From: Bacteroidales bacterium UBA7258
GTDB lineage: Bacteria; Bacteroidota; Bacteroidia; Bacteroidales; UBA932
NCBI GenBank assembly: GCA_002472565.1
Contig: DKSK01000007.1
Span: forward strand, 60,039 to 124,038
Length of the DNA: 64,000 nucleotides
Reading direction: 5' to 3'
In this document: one piece after another, positions 26,687-36,169 of the stretch
Layout: the number at the start of each line of letters is the position of its first letter
How positions within the stretch are numbered: the first letter of the stretch is position 1
Made by a program: the position numbers and the translations under genes
Notes under the pieces: model-generated
The model's database searches: none
The model's input: only the letters and a program-made list of their open reading frames with translations
What the model was told of the DNA's origin: nothing

Positions 26687-27757
26687 CTATTCCCCAGGCA
26701 TATTGTGGCAGTACTTGCGCCACTTGTCAAGGAGGGCCGTCATATCGGCGGGAAGAGGAGAGTCGAACTGCATGAACTTGCCAGTCCGGGGATGGACGAA
26801 ACCGAGAGTCTTGGCGTGGAGGGCCTGACGCGGACAGATTTCGAAGCAATTGCGGATAAACTGCCGATACTTCGTATAGATAGTACCCTGGCGGATCTGG
26901 TCTCCCCCGTAACGCGCATCGTTGAAGAGCGGATGGCCTATCCAGTTCATGTGGACCCTTATCTGATGGGTTCTTCCAGTCTCCAGACGGCACTCCACAA
27001 GGGTCACGAAGCCGAAGCGCTCCAAAACCTTGTAATGGGTCACGGCATGCTTTCCCTTGTCACCCTCCGGGAAAACCATGAAGCGCATCCTGTCATTCGG
27101 GTCGCGGCCTATATTACCATCTATGGTACCCTCATCGTCGGAAATATTGCCCCAGACTACCGCCTGGTAACGGCGCTCGATAGAATGAACGAAGAATTGA
27201 CGGGCGAGATCGAGCTGGGCCTCGTCATTCTTGGCGACTACGACTAGACCGCTGGTATCCATGTCTATTCTGTGGACCAGTATGCCCATTCTCTCGTCTT
27301 CGGCATCGGGCCCCTGGGATATCCCCAGATGATAGGAAAGCGCGTTGATGAGAGTTCCGTCAAAATGGCCGTGGCCTGGATGTACGCACATGCCGGCAGG
27401 CTTGTTGACTACCAGCACGTCCTCATCCTCATAGACTATGTTGAGCGGAATGTCTTCAGGCTTGACCTCGAAGCCATGGCGCTCGTAAGGCAGCATGAAC
27501 TTAATCTCGTCGTTCGGTCGGACTATGGAATTAGCCTTGGCCGCCTTCCCGTTGAGAAAGACGTAGCCCGCCTTTATCGCAAGCTGAACCCTGTGGCGCG
27601 AAGTGTCCTCAAGGTGGTTCGCCATGAATTTATCGATCCTTACCGGAGTCTGGCCTACGTCGGCATTGAGCCTGAAATGCTCGAACATTCCCTGCTCTTC
27701 ATCCTCCTGCAGATTTTCCTCCGCCGCCAGACCTTCTTCGAGAATCTCTTTGTCCAT
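26687..27757 (-). CDS. rluD: RluA-family 23S rRNA pseudouridine synthase (RluD type)
   Basis: A 356-residue enzyme that isomerises uridines in 23S rRNA. An N-terminal S4 RNA-binding domain (VRIDKFMANHLEDTSRHRVQ, GYVFLNGKAAK) precedes the synthase domain, which has the catalytic aspartate in VHRIDMDTSGLVV, and the later TGRTHQIRVHM motif. An acidic stretch of about 25 residues starts the protein (EEGLAAEENLQEDEEQG). It follows the PASTA protein gene by two bases, an arrangement common in Bacteroidota. The RluD name is by similarity and the position modified is not read from sequence. Confidence 0.92.
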   Translation of the reverse strand: MDKEILEEGLAAEENLQEDEEQGMFEHFRLNADVGQTPVRIDKFMANHLEDTSRHRVQLAIKAGYVFLNGKAAKANSIVRPNDEIKFMLPYERHGFEVKPEDIPLNIVYEDEDVLVVNKPAGMCVHPGHGHFDGTLINALSYHLGISQGPDAEDERMGILVHRIDMDTSGLVVVAKNDEAQLDLARQFFVHSIERRYQAVVWGNISDDEGTIDGNIGRDPNDRMRFMVFPEGDKGKHAVTHYKVLERFGFVTLVECRLETGRTHQIRVHMNWIGHPLFNDARYGGDQIRQGTIYTKYRQFIRNCFEICPRQALHAKTLGFVHPRTGKFMQFDSPLPADMTALLDKWRKYCHNMPGE

Positions 27758-27759
27758 GT

Positions 27760-28569
27760 CTACTTTGATATTCTTTCTTTGGAGAGGGTGAGATTGACCT
27801 TGGATCCCATCCGGACTGGTTCTGAAGAAGCCGAAGGAGACTGCCTGGTGACTACGGCATCAAGGCTGTCGGAATAATTTTTCACAGACTTGTCGAAAGA
27901 AAGCCGTCCGATATTGAGAGAACTGGTCTGCAGGCCGTCCACGGCACGCAGATACTTCATCCCTGTCACGTCAGGAATATAGGTCACGTCATCATTCGGA
28001 TTCAGCCCGACGACCAGGTCGATAGGCGAGCCGCTCAGAACCTGGGCTCCCGCCTTGACCTGATAATTGCCGAGGAGCTGTTTGAGCACGTTATTGGTCG
28101 CCATGTCCTCGACATAAATGAGTCTTCCCAGTACGAGTCCGCGGGCGGAGATCTCAGCCTTGGCCTGGCGCATACTCAGGCCGACAAGGTCCGGCATGAC
28201 CACCTTTCTCGGATTCACAGAGTTGATTGTCAGTATGACCCTGCGGTTCTTCTTCACCTTGGAGCCCGCTTTCGGGTTCTGGGTATAGACGACTCCCCTG
28301 CCCATGCGGCGGATATAGACAGAATCCGTCACCTCAACCTTGAGGTCGGCCATTGAGGCGGCATATTCTGCCTCGGAGACCTTCATGTTCGTAAAATCCG
28401 GAACTACTATCTCCTGGCCATGATGGGTCAGGACCGCAAGCAGAATCGACGCCGAAGCCGAAAGGGCGATGACGAAGAGTACGGCCAACATGACGTTTTT
28501 CCCGAGCCAGTGAAGGAAGGGAGCATCCTCCCGAGCCTCTCCCGGCTGATTGTTCTTTTCGAAATCCAT
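27760..28569 (-). CDS. Membrane-anchored PASTA-domain protein
   Basis: A 269-residue protein with a short cytoplasmic part, one membrane helix (about 24-50, NVMLAVLFVIALSASASILL) and three extracytoplasmic PASTA repeats. The repeats contain VVPDFTNMKVSEAE, VVMPDLVGLSMRQAK and YIPDVTGMKYLRA. PASTA domains bind peptidoglycan fragments in kinases and penicillin-binding proteins, but no kinase or PBP domain is attached here. The ATG at 28569 is preferred to 28587 because it leaves a compact N-terminus. It is transcribed with the pseudouridine synthase gene and diverges from lnt across a 67-base spacer with mirrored -7 boxes. Confidence 0.9.
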   Translation of the reverse strand: MDFEKNNQPGEAREDAPFLHWLGKNVMLAVLFVIALSASASILLAVLTHHGQEIVVPDFTNMKVSEAEYAASMADLKVEVTDSVYIRRMGRGVVYTQNPKAGSKVKKNRRVILTINSVNPRKVVMPDLVGLSMRQAKAEISARGLVLGRLIYVEDMATNNVLKQLLGNYQVKAGAQVLSGSPIDLVVGLNPNDDVTYIPDVTGMKYLRAVDGLQTSSLNIGRLSFDKSVKNYSDSLDAVVTRQSPSASSEPVRMGSKVNLTLSKERISK

Positions 28570-28603
28570 TGCTATGATTGCGCCCATAGGGGCGGCGCAG
28601 ACG

Positions 28604-28631
28604 CAAAGATAGCAATAATTTCATATCTTTG
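28604..28631. promoter_or_regulatory. Divergent overlapping promoters for lnt and the PASTA gene
   Basis: TATCTTTG on the plus strand (28624-28631) and on the minus strand (28611-28604) are identical -7 boxes pointing outward, 12 bases apart, forming a perfect 8-base inverted repeat. The plus-strand box ends five bases before the lnt ATG, so its transcript would start at or beside the start codon. No TTTG element is found 19-21 bases upstream of either box. Confidence 0.5.
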
Positions 28632-28636
28632 CAGGA

Positions 28637-30292
28637 ATGAAAAACGAGAAGCTTCTGCTGACCGGACTGTCCATGATGACGGCCGGTCTTATGTCTATAC
28701 CCTTCCTGATTCCCCACCTCGGAGTTTTCTCCCTCTTCGGGCTCGTCCCGCTGCTGTGCGCCGACAGAATAGCCGATATGGCGGGAGTGAAGAAATTCTG
28801 GCGCTGGCACTACCTGAGTTTCCTGGTCTGGAATCTGCTCACCACCTTCTGGGTCTGCAAGGCCACCTTCTGGGGCGGGCTCTTCGCTTCCTTTGCCAAC
28901 GCCCTCCAGATGTCACTCGTCTTCGGACTTTTCCGACTCTCGAAAAAAAGCTTCAGCGGAGCTCTGCCCTACATTTTTCTGGCCGCGACATGGATTGCCT
29001 GGGAGAAATTCTACCTGACCTCCGCCCAGATAAGCTGGCCGTGGCTGGTGCTGGGCAACTCTTTCGCGAGGACGACCTCGCTGGTCCAGTGGTATGACTG
29101 CCTCGGAACCCTCGGAGGCTCCGCCTGGGTCTGGGCCTGCAATCTTGCCATCTTCGGCCTCATGGTCAGCCTTTCCAACGGAAGCTGGTTCCGCTGGAAC
29201 GCCAAGGCGAAGATCGCCGCCATCTTCTTCAGCGCCGCCGCCCTTTTCGGCCCTATGGTCTGGTCCGCGGTCAAGTATTACACCTACGAAGAGAGCTCCG
29301 ATGCCCTTGAGGTGGCAATAGTCCAGCCTAATTTCGACCCGTACGAGAAATTCGAGGCCTACTCCCAGGACAGCCAGGACGCTATATTCGAAGGGATGGC
29401 GAGAGAGGCCCTTCAGGGCAGGCTGCACGAGAGGGACAGCGCCTCTTCTCCCCTTCTGCTGATCGCCCCTGAAACCTTCACCGCCGATGTTATCGTCAAT
29501 GACATCGAAGGAAGCAGCAAGACTTTCCGCCGCTTAGCAAGGCTGGCGGCCGATTATCCCGGGACCAACGTCCTTTTCGGGGCGTCAGACAGAGAATATC
29601 ACCCCTCAGGCAAGGCTCCTTCCCGCACGGCCGTCAAGATAGGAGAGCGCTGGGTCACCCGCCACAATTCTTCGATAATCACCGACTCCACTTTCCGCTC
29701 CGAAATCTACCATAAGTCCAAGCTCGTGGTCGGAGTAGAGATGACTCCATACCCTTCCGTTTTCGTCCCTGTTGACAAGCTCCTCGGCGGAGTGATGGGC
29801 CGGGACGAAGGCCAGAGCGAGCCTTCCGCGCTCACTATCAAGACCTACGGCAAGGATGCGAAAAATATCCCCGTTGGCACGCCGATTTGCTACGAGTCGG
29901 TTTACGGAGACTTCTGCCGCGGCTACATAAAGGCCGGGGCCCAGGCCCTCGTGGTGATGACCAATGATGCCTGGTGGGGAGATACTCCTGGCTACAAGCA
30001 GCACTTCAGCTACTCAAGACTCCGCGCGATAGAAACCCGCAGAGACATAGCACGCTGCGCGAACACCGGAATTTCAGGCATCATAGACCAGAGGGGCGAG
30101 GTCGTCGCTCAGACCGGATGGTGGGTTCCCGCCACTCTCAGAGGCCACATCAACCTCAACACAAAGGAGACAGTCTTCGTCCGCGAAGGGGACATCACCG
30201 GCAGACTCTGCCGCTTTGTAGCCATCCTTCTCTTCTTCGCCTTGGTCGCGAGGCTGGCGGACAAAAAAAAGACAAGCGGAGATGACAGATAG
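28637..30292 (+). CDS. lnt: Apolipoprotein N-acyltransferase
   Basis: Adds the third acyl chain to lipoproteins in the inner membrane, the last step before Lol sorting. At 551 residues, the N-terminal part has about six hydrophobic helices. The nitrilase-like periplasmic domain has the Glu-Lys-Cys triad visible as APETF (about residue 279), KSKLVVGVEMTPY (about 358) and PICYESVYGDF (Cys about 418). A final membrane helix (FVAILLFFALVARLADKK) ends the protein. The substrates are abundant here, since the window encodes many lipoproteins. The gene overlaps tcdA by 11 bases. The short distance from the -7 box suggests a leaderless mRNA. Confidence 0.93.
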   Translation: MKNEKLLLTGLSMMTAGLMSIPFLIPHLGVFSLFGLVPLLCADRIADMAGVKKFWRWHYLSFLVWNLLTTFWVCKATFWGGLFASFANALQMSLVFGLFRLSKKSFSGALPYIFLAATWIAWEKFYLTSAQISWPWLVLGNSFARTTSLVQWYDCLGTLGGSAWVWACNLAIFGLMVSLSNGSWFRWNAKAKIAAIFFSAAALFGPMVWSAVKYYTYEESSDALEVAIVQPNFDPYEKFEAYSQDSQDAIFEGMAREALQGRLHERDSASSPLLLIAPETFTADVIVNDIEGSSKTFRRLARLAADYPGTNVLFGASDREYHPSGKAPSRTAVKIGERWVTRHNSSIITDSTFRSEIYHKSKLVVGVEMTPYPSVFVPVDKLLGGVMGRDEGQSEPSALTIKTYGKDAKNIPVGTPICYESVYGDFCRGYIKAGAQALVVMTNDAWWGDTPGYKQHFSYSRLRAIETRRDIARCANTGISGIIDQRGEVVAQTGWWVPATLRGHINLNTKETVFVREGDITGRLCRFVAILLFFALVARLADKKKTSGDDR

Positions 30293-31019
30293 AGAAAACG
30301 AGCTATTCGGCAGGTCAAGGCTCCTGCTCGGGGATGCCCTCATGGAGAAGCTCCATGATACAAAAGCCATTATCTTCGGAATCGGAGGCGTAGGCAGCTG
30401 GTGCGCCGAGGGTCTGGTCCGCTCAGGCCTCTCGAAGCTGACCATAGTGGACGCCGACACGGTCAGTCTGTCCAACGTGAACCGCCAGCTTATGGCCTCT
30501 ACAAGCACAGTCGGCAGGGTCAAAGTGGATGTCCTCCGCGAACGCCTCTCCGACATCAACCCAGATGCCGAGATCCTCGCCATACACAAGACCTACTCTG
30601 CCGAGACAGCCCAGGACTTCGACCTGGATTCCTACAACTACGTAATAGACGCCATAGACAGCCTCAAGGACAAGGCGGCTCTGGTGCTCAAGGCTTCGGC
30701 TTCGAAGGCTAAATTCTATTCCGCCATGGGAGCCGCCCTTAAAGTCGACCCCGAGAGAGTCAAGGTCGGGCCCTTCAGCAAGGTCATCGGCTGCCCTCTC
30801 GCCTCAAGACTCCGCAAGAAGCTGAAGAAAATGGGAGAGATGCCGGCTAAAGACTTCACCTGCGTCTGGGACGATGAAGTCCTCGAAAACCGTGGAGAGC
30901 AGCCGGAGCAGGAATGCTCCTACAAGGCCGTGACCAACGGATCCATGGCGGCCGTCACTGGTATATTCGGACTTACCCTCTCCGGGCTGGTCATCAGAGA
31001 CCTGTACCGGAGGGGGTAA
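30282..31019 (+). CDS. tcdA: tRNA threonylcarbamoyladenosine dehydratase (ThiF/E1-like)
   Basis: A 245-residue E1-like ATP-dependent enzyme that cyclises t6A37 to ct6A in tRNA. The nucleotide-binding motif is IIFGIGGVGSWCAEGLVRSG, followed by LTIVDADTVSLSNVNRQL and the YVIDAIDSLKDKAALV segment. A late cysteine in FTCVWDDEVL and a C-terminal helix complete it. The start overlaps the end of lnt by 11 bases, so translation is probably coupled. It converges on the outer-membrane barrel gene, with only 43 bases and no clear terminator between. Confidence 0.9.
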   Translation: MTDRENELFGRSRLLLGDALMEKLHDTKAIIFGIGGVGSWCAEGLVRSGLSKLTIVDADTVSLSNVNRQLMASTSTVGRVKVDVLRERLSDINPDAEILAIHKTYSAETAQDFDLDSYNYVIDAIDSLKDKAALVLKASASKAKFYSAMGAALKVDPERVKVGPFSKVIGCPLASRLRKKLKKMGEMPAKDFTCVWDDEVLENRGEQPEQECSYKAVTNGSMAAVTGIFGLTLSGLVIRDLYRRG

Positions 31020-31062
31020 GCTGGAAAAACTGAGGTTGAAAGTCTGAATCCCGGCCGGAGGA

Positions 31063-34000
31063 CTACATCATAGGCCTCATGCCTCCCGGAGGAGGTCCCA
31101 TCGGACCCCGTCCGGGACCGCGTCCCGGCCCGCGCCCAGGTCCGCCTCTCCTCATTCCTCCGCCGAAATTGCCGAAGCGGAAGGTCGCAGAGAAAATGAT
31201 GTAGCGTCCGAGGGTGTTGTTCCATGTCTCAGTATGGTAGTTGGTGGCATCCGACACGCTCAGGTTCTTAGCCTGGTTGAAGATGTCGTAGCCCTTGAGG
31301 GCGAGGGTCACCCTTTCATGGAGGATGGTTTTGGTGATTTCGGCGTTGAGGACGAATTCATCATCCTGCTTTGTCGCATAGCCGTCATACCAGTTGTAGT
31401 CAAGGTCCGAATCCATGCCGAAGCCCGCAGGAAGGGTGAAATTGAAGGAGGCCTGAATCTGGTTGTTCCACGTGGCGTTGGTGCTGGCCGACTTAATGGT
31501 GTACCAGGACTTTCTCACGCTGGTGCGGCCTCCCAGGGTCACTTCCGCCCAGTTGTTCCTGTAGGTGAAACGGAGTCTCTGGGAAAGATTCATGGACTGG
31601 GTCTTGTTCGCGGTGAAAACGGCTTTCGCAAGATCGGTGTCCATGTCGCCGAAGTCCGCATGGAACTGGTCATAATTGAAGGCGGTCCCGTCGTAGTATG
31701 GAGTCGTGTCGAAGGTGCTCTTTCCGATATAGGAAGAAGACTCGTTGTAGCTGCCGCTGGTCATCGAGTAGATCGAGAAATTCGACTTGGCTATCGGCGT
31801 GTTCACGAAGGCCCTCAGGCTGGCTGAATAGGAATTGTTTCCGTTGACCGGAAGATTATAGGTAGCCCCGTTGGTCCCGTACCAGGTCGCGCTTACGATA
31901 GGGTCCTGGACCATCCCGGCGTTGAAGTCGAGGTTCATGGAACTGAATGACTTCATGTTCGTATGCCTGTAGCCTCCCCTCAAAGAATGGTTGAAATATG
32001 GGTTGAGGTACGGGTTGCCGAAAGATACGGCGAGAGGGTTGGAGTTGTCCAGCACAGGCATGAGCTGGCTGGTGCTCGGCTGGGACGAACTGCCCCTGTA
32101 GAAGAGGCGGAAATTAGTGTTGTCGTTCGGGTCATACCAGAGCTGGGCATTAGGAGTCCACTTGATGTTATGATCATCGTAGGTCTCGTAGCCGGTTGTC
32201 TCGTTGTGAGTGTAGGTAGGGACGACGCCGAAGCCCAGCTGGGCGCGGATCTTTTTGCGCTGCAACATGACCTGCGCGCTTATCCTCTGGTCAATCACCC
32301 TGTTGACCACGTTGTTGGAGTAGTCGGCGTTGATAAGCTCTCCGCTCTTGAGATATTCACGGTTGCCGAAGCCGAAATCAGCCCCCGCCCCGCTGTCCCA
32401 GGTATTTCTGTCAGAAGTGCTTCTGCTGTAGCCGAGTTCATAATTGGCAGAAACGAAGAAGCCGGCTCCGAGAGGCTCAGTGTAGGTGAGGGTGCCGCTG
32501 ACGCTTCTGCTCCTGGTCTTGGTCAGAAAACGCTGGTTGATGATCGAATCTTTCTGATTGAGGAAATTGCCGGAGACGTCATAGTTATAGTTCCTCGTAA
32601 GAGACTGGTTAAAGCCGTTGAGAGTATTGTTGCTCAGGCTATAGTCCACATTGAAGGAGAGGGTGCGCCCCGGAAGGCCGAGCTTCTGGCGATAGAGGAG
32701 GAAGCCGCTTGTAGACCAGCTGTCACTGTCTCCGCTGGTGTTGGTGAAACCTCTGTTTGTCGTGTCCCTCCTTGCGTCCGAATATTCGGAAAGGGTGTTG
32801 AAATCAGAGAATTCATGGTAATCGCCGCCTCCGACGTTGAACTGCGGCTGGAAGAGGAACGAAGTGTTCTTGGAAAGCTTGTAATCAATCCTTGCTCCGG
32901 CCCTGTTGCCGTAGGTATTCTGATGACTGTAGCCGTTGTTGTTGTAGATGAGGTTATAGTCATCAAGGTAGGTCCTTCTCAGGCTCCTTTCCTCGACATC
33001 AGTCTTGGTCCCGTTGTAGAGGTAGTTGCCTTCGAGACTGAGGTCCCCGTCAAGGAGGTCCTTGCTGCCGTTGACACCTCCCATCCATGAGGTGACGATT
33101 CCGTTGCCGCTCCCGCCGAAGCCGCCGCCTCCGCGGCCCATTCCGCCGCCTCCGCCCATGGCACCTCTCATCATGCCGCCCGCCATGTCGTTGAAACCTC
33201 TGTTATTGGCGTTGTTTCCGTTGGCGATTATGCTCAGCTGGCTCTTTTCGGTAAAGTCTCCGATGAAAGCGGAGCCCTGGTAGCGCCAGTCTCCTTTGTT
33301 GTCGCCCACCTCGCTTGATGTATTTTCCGGAATATCATGTCCGACTCCGCCCATCACGTTGCCGAAGAGACCGTTCATCATGCCCCTTCTGACGGAGAGG
33401 TCAATGACCGTCTCGTCATTTCCGTCCTCGATTCCTGTGAACTCGGCCTGCTCAGACTTCTTCTCCAGGACCTTAACCTTGTCAATGATCTTGGCCGGGA
33501 TGTTGCTGGACGCCAGGGAAGGATCATTCAGGAAGAAAGTCTTTCCGTTGATGGTAATCTTCGAAATGGATTTTCCGTTGGCGGTTATGGAGCCGTCAGA
33601 GCCGACTTCGATGCCGGGAAGCTTCTTCAACAGGTCGACGAGCATGTCGTTCTCAGTAGTCTTGAAAGAAGAAGCGTTGTACTCGACAGTATCCTTCTTT
33701 ATTATGATAGGATTGCCTGCGGTGCTGACGGTAGCGGCATCGATAGCCTGCTGGTCAGTCTCCATCTTTATCGTGCCGAGGTCCAAGGCTCCGTTGACGG
33801 AGATTTCCTTTTCATAGGTCTTATATCCGAGGAGCTCCACCTTTAGAGTGTATTTTCCGGCGGCCACCTTTTCGAGCGTGAAATTTCCCTTGTCATCGCT
33901 CAGGATGTACTTATATGGGGTCTTCGTTCCCGGTTTGGTAAGAGATACGGTCGCGAAAGCGACAGCGTCGCCGCTCTGGGAATCCTTTAGTACGGCCTTC

Positions 34001-34149
34001 ACCGTTCTGTTGTCATTAGCGGCCGTCTCGAGGGCCTTTACCAGCGTTCCGTCATTGACCCCGTCATCTGCAGCCCGTGCCGCGCCTCCGCCTGCAAGGA
34101 GCAAGACTGCGGACATAAGCAGCACGCTCTGCTTAAAGATTTTCTCCAT
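31063..34149 (-). CDS. TonB-receptor-like outer-membrane beta-barrel protein with Gly/Arg/Pro-rich tail
   Basis: A 1028-residue protein. It has a signal peptide (MSAVLLLAGGGAARA), then a carboxypeptidase-regulatory-like domain (about 50-130, VKAVLKDSQSGDAVAFATVS, GYKTYEKEIS), a plug-like region (VDLLKKLPGIEVGSDGSITA, GKSISKITINGKTFF) and a long barrel. It lacks the SusC linker and has no SusD partner, so it is of the outer-membrane beta-barrel protein family common in Bacteroidota, with unknown substrate. Two low-complexity glycine stretches occur: MGGGGGMGRGGGGFGGSG near residue 340, and the last 35 residues, repeats of GRGP. It stands alone. The gene behaves as a normal single unit, convergent with tcdA. 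Confidence 0.85.
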   Translation of the reverse strand: MEKIFKQSVLLMSAVLLLAGGGAARAADDGVNDGTLVKALETAANDNRTVKAVLKDSQSGDAVAFATVSLTKPGTKTPYKYILSDDKGNFTLEKVAAGKYTLKVELLGYKTYEKEISVNGALDLGTIKMETDQQAIDAATVSTAGNPIIIKKDTVEYNASSFKTTENDMLVDLLKKLPGIEVGSDGSITANGKSISKITINGKTFFLNDPSLASSNIPAKIIDKVKVLEKKSEQAEFTGIEDGNDETVIDLSVRRGMMNGLFGNVMGGVGHDIPENTSSEVGDNKGDWRYQGSAFIGDFTEKSQLSIIANGNNANNRGFNDMAGGMMRGAMGGGGGMGRGGGGFGGSGNGIVTSWMGGVNGSKDLLDGDLSLEGNYLYNGTKTDVEERSLRRTYLDDYNLIYNNNGYSHQNTYGNRAGARIDYKLSKNTSFLFQPQFNVGGGDYHEFSDFNTLSEYSDARRDTTNRGFTNTSGDSDSWSTSGFLLYRQKLGLPGRTLSFNVDYSLSNNTLNGFNQSLTRNYNYDVSGNFLNQKDSIINQRFLTKTRSRSVSGTLTYTEPLGAGFFVSANYELGYSRSTSDRNTWDSGAGADFGFGNREYLKSGELINADYSNNVVNRVIDQRISAQVMLQRKKIRAQLGFGVVPTYTHNETTGYETYDDHNIKWTPNAQLWYDPNDNTNFRLFYRGSSSQPSTSQLMPVLDNSNPLAVSFGNPYLNPYFNHSLRGGYRHTNMKSFSSMNLDFNAGMVQDPIVSATWYGTNGATYNLPVNGNNSYSASLRAFVNTPIAKSNFSIYSMTSGSYNESSSYIGKSTFDTTPYYDGTAFNYDQFHADFGDMDTDLAKAVFTANKTQSMNLSQRLRFTYRNNWAEVTLGGRTSVRKSWYTIKSASTNATWNNQIQASFNFTLPAGFGMDSDLDYNWYDGYATKQDDEFVLNAEITKTILHERVTLALKGYDIFNQAKNLSVSDATNYHTETWNNTLGRYIIFSATFRFGNFGGGMRRGGPGRGPGRGPGRGPMGPPPGGMRPMM

Positions 34150-34252
34150 CGGATTGTAATTTGATGTATAACTCTACTAACCTTTCGGCGCCCCTCTGCG
34201 GAACGCACAAATATATTGACGTAATCCAGGGCCCCAAGTTTAAAAAAAAAAT

Positions 34253-34813
34253 TTACTTGATTCTGTCCGGGTGGTCCTTTATGAACTTGTCCCATCCACC
34301 CCTCTTTCCCACGGCCCCTGCCAGGGGATTAGTAGTCTGGTAGAAATGGCACATGGCTATCGCCAGGGCATCAGTGGCATCAAGATGCTCCGGCTTCATC
34401 TCGAAGCCGAGTGTGCTCTTCAAGACATTGGCCACCTGTTGTTTGCTCGCCAGGCCGTTCCCCGTTATCGCCTGCTTGGCAAGGCTCGGAGAATATTCCA
34501 CAGGCTCGACCCCATATTCCATCACGGCGATCGCGGCGGCTCCCTGGGCACGGCTCAGCTTGATCAGAGACTGGGCGTTTATCCTGAAAATGGGAGCCTC
34601 CATGGCTACTTCTGCAGGTCTGTAGGTCTTGCAGACCTCCCAGACCGTGTCATGGATCTGCTTGAGTTTGGCGAAGGCTCCGCCATCTTTGCGCAAGTCG
34701 AGGACCCCCATGTCAACAAAGGAGGGTTTGCGCCCCGAGACACGAATGACCCCGAAGCCAAGGAGATTGGTTCCGGGGTCTATTCCCAATATGATTCTTT
34801 CGGCGTCAGGCAT
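34253..34813 (-). CDS. ruvC: Holliday junction resolvase RuvC
   Basis: An endonuclease that resolves Holliday junctions with RuvAB. The start at 34813 is chosen because MPDAERIILGIDPGTNLLGFG is the standard beginning; the longer frame to 34900 would run into serS. It has 186 residues. Catalytic acids are D in LGIDPG, E in AMEAPIFRI, and the D pair in HLDATDALAIAMCH. It follows serS by seven bases on the same strand, so the two are co-transcribed. Confidence 0.94.
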   Translation of the reverse strand: MPDAERIILGIDPGTNLLGFGVIRVSGRKPSFVDMGVLDLRKDGGAFAKLKQIHDTVWEVCKTYRPAEVAMEAPIFRINAQSLIKLSRAQGAAAIAVMEYGVEPVEYSPSLAKQAITGNGLASKQQVANVLKSTLGFEMKPEHLDATDALAIAMCHFYQTTNPLAGAVGKRGGWDKFIKDHPDRIK

Positions 34814-34820
34814 AGAAGCC

Positions 34821-36092
34821 TTAGTCGATCTTGTCGAAGCCAGTGTAAGGACGCAGGCACTCAGGGATGATGATTCCTCCGTCGGTCTGGTTGTCCTCAA
34901 GAAGGGCGGCCACTACGCGAGGAAGCGCGAGAGAGCTGCCGTTCAGAGTGTGGGCCAGCTGCATCTTTCCGTTCTCGTCGCGGTAGCGCAGATGGAGCCT
35001 GTTGGCCTGATAGGTCTCGAAATTGGATACCGAACTGATTTCAAGCCAGCGCTGCTGGGCGGCGCTCCAAAGCTCGAAGTCATAGGTAATGGCCGAGGTG
35101 AAGCTCAGGTCCCCGCCGCACAGACGGAGAATCCTGTAGCGCAGGCCGAGCATATTGACGAGCTTCTCAACATGGGCTATCATCTCGTCGAGGGCGGCAT
35201 AGCTGTTCTCCGGCTTTTCGATGCGGACGATTTCGACCTTGTCGAACTGGTGGAGACGGTTAAGACCCTTCACGTCCTTGCCATAAGATCCAGCCTCGCG
35301 GCGGAAGCAAGGGGTGTATGCGGTAAGCTTCTGAGGGAACTGGTCGTTCTCAAGAATCACGTCCCTGAAGATGTTGGTCACAGGAACTTCGGCGGTCGGC
35401 ACGAGATAGAAATCATCGAGCTTGACATAGTACATCTGGGCCTCCTTGTCCGGAAGCTGGCCTGTACCGAAACCGGAAGCCGCATTAACCATTACAGGAG
35501 GCTCCACCTCCATATAGCCGTCCTTGGTGTTCTCCTCCAGGAAGAAATTGATGAGGGCTCTCTGAAGCTTCGCGCCCTTGCCCTTGTAGACAGGGAAACC
35601 AGCCCCAGTGAGCTTGACTCCGAGAGGAAAATCTATGATATCGTATTTCTTAGCGAGTTCCCAGTGAGGAAGAGCGTTCTCAGGGAGCTTGACCTCCGGG
35701 CCGCCCATCTTAACGACCTCGTTATCCTCCGCGCCCTTGCCAGGCTTGACCTTGTCGTTAGGGATATTCGGGAGAAGGACAAGATTGTCGAGGAGCTCCT
35801 TATTGTTCTCGTCGGCCTTGGCCAGAAGTTCAGCGGACTTCTCCTTGAGGAGAGCCACTTCCTTCTTGACTTCCTCAGCCTCATCTTTGCGGCCTTCCTT
35901 CATCAATTTACCGATTTCGCCGGCCTTTACTTTCTGCTGGGCGAGAAGGCCGTCGCTCTCAGCCTGGAGCTTGCGGCGGTTCTCATCGAGAGCCAAAACT
36001 TTTTCCACGATGGTCCTCGCATCGAAATTCTTGACAGCCAGCTTCTTGACAACGAACTCTGGATCGTCGCGAAGCATCTTAAGTGTAAGCAT
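34821..36092 (-). CDS. serS: Serine-tRNA ligase
   Basis: Charges tRNA-Ser with serine in the cytoplasm. It has 423 residues from the start at 36092 (MLTLKMLRDDPEFVVKKL); the longer frame to 36125 adds 11 residues that overlap the hairpin upstream. The N-terminal coiled-coil tRNA arm is seen around RRKLQAESDGLLAQQKVKAG. Class II motif 2 is PCFRREAGSYGKD and motif 3 is SSLALPRVVAALLEDNQ. It precedes ruvC and follows the terminator of the ribosomal protein pair. Confidence 0.96.
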   Translation of the reverse strand: MLTLKMLRDDPEFVVKKLAVKNFDARTIVEKVLALDENRRKLQAESDGLLAQQKVKAGEIGKLMKEGRKDEAEEVKKEVALLKEKSAELLAKADENNKELLDNLVLLPNIPNDKVKPGKGAEDNEVVKMGGPEVKLPENALPHWELAKKYDIIDFPLGVKLTGAGFPVYKGKGAKLQRALINFFLEENTKDGYMEVEPPVMVNAASGFGTGQLPDKEAQMYYVKLDDFYLVPTAEVPVTNIFRDVILENDQFPQKLTAYTPCFRREAGSYGKDVKGLNRLHQFDKVEIVRIEKPENSYAALDEMIAHVEKLVNMLGLRYRILRLCGGDLSFTSAITYDFELWSAAQQRWLEISSVSNFETYQANRLHLRYRDENGKMQLAHTLNGSSLALPRVVAALLEDNQTDGGIIIPECLRPYTGFDKID

Positions 36093-36115
36093 ATCTCTTT
36101 GTTGTTTAATGAAAA

Positions 36116-36147
36116 AGGGTGGCACATCAAGCTGAAGTGCCGCCCTG
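36116..36147 (-). terminator. Terminator of rplU-rpmA
   Basis: On the minus strand AGGGCGGCAC pairs with GTGCCACCCT (one mismatch) around a loop and continues as TTTTTCATT. It lies 23 bases after the rpmA stop and before serS. Confidence 0.75.
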
Positions 36148-36169
36148 TTTTCTTACCGCCTCCAGCGTA

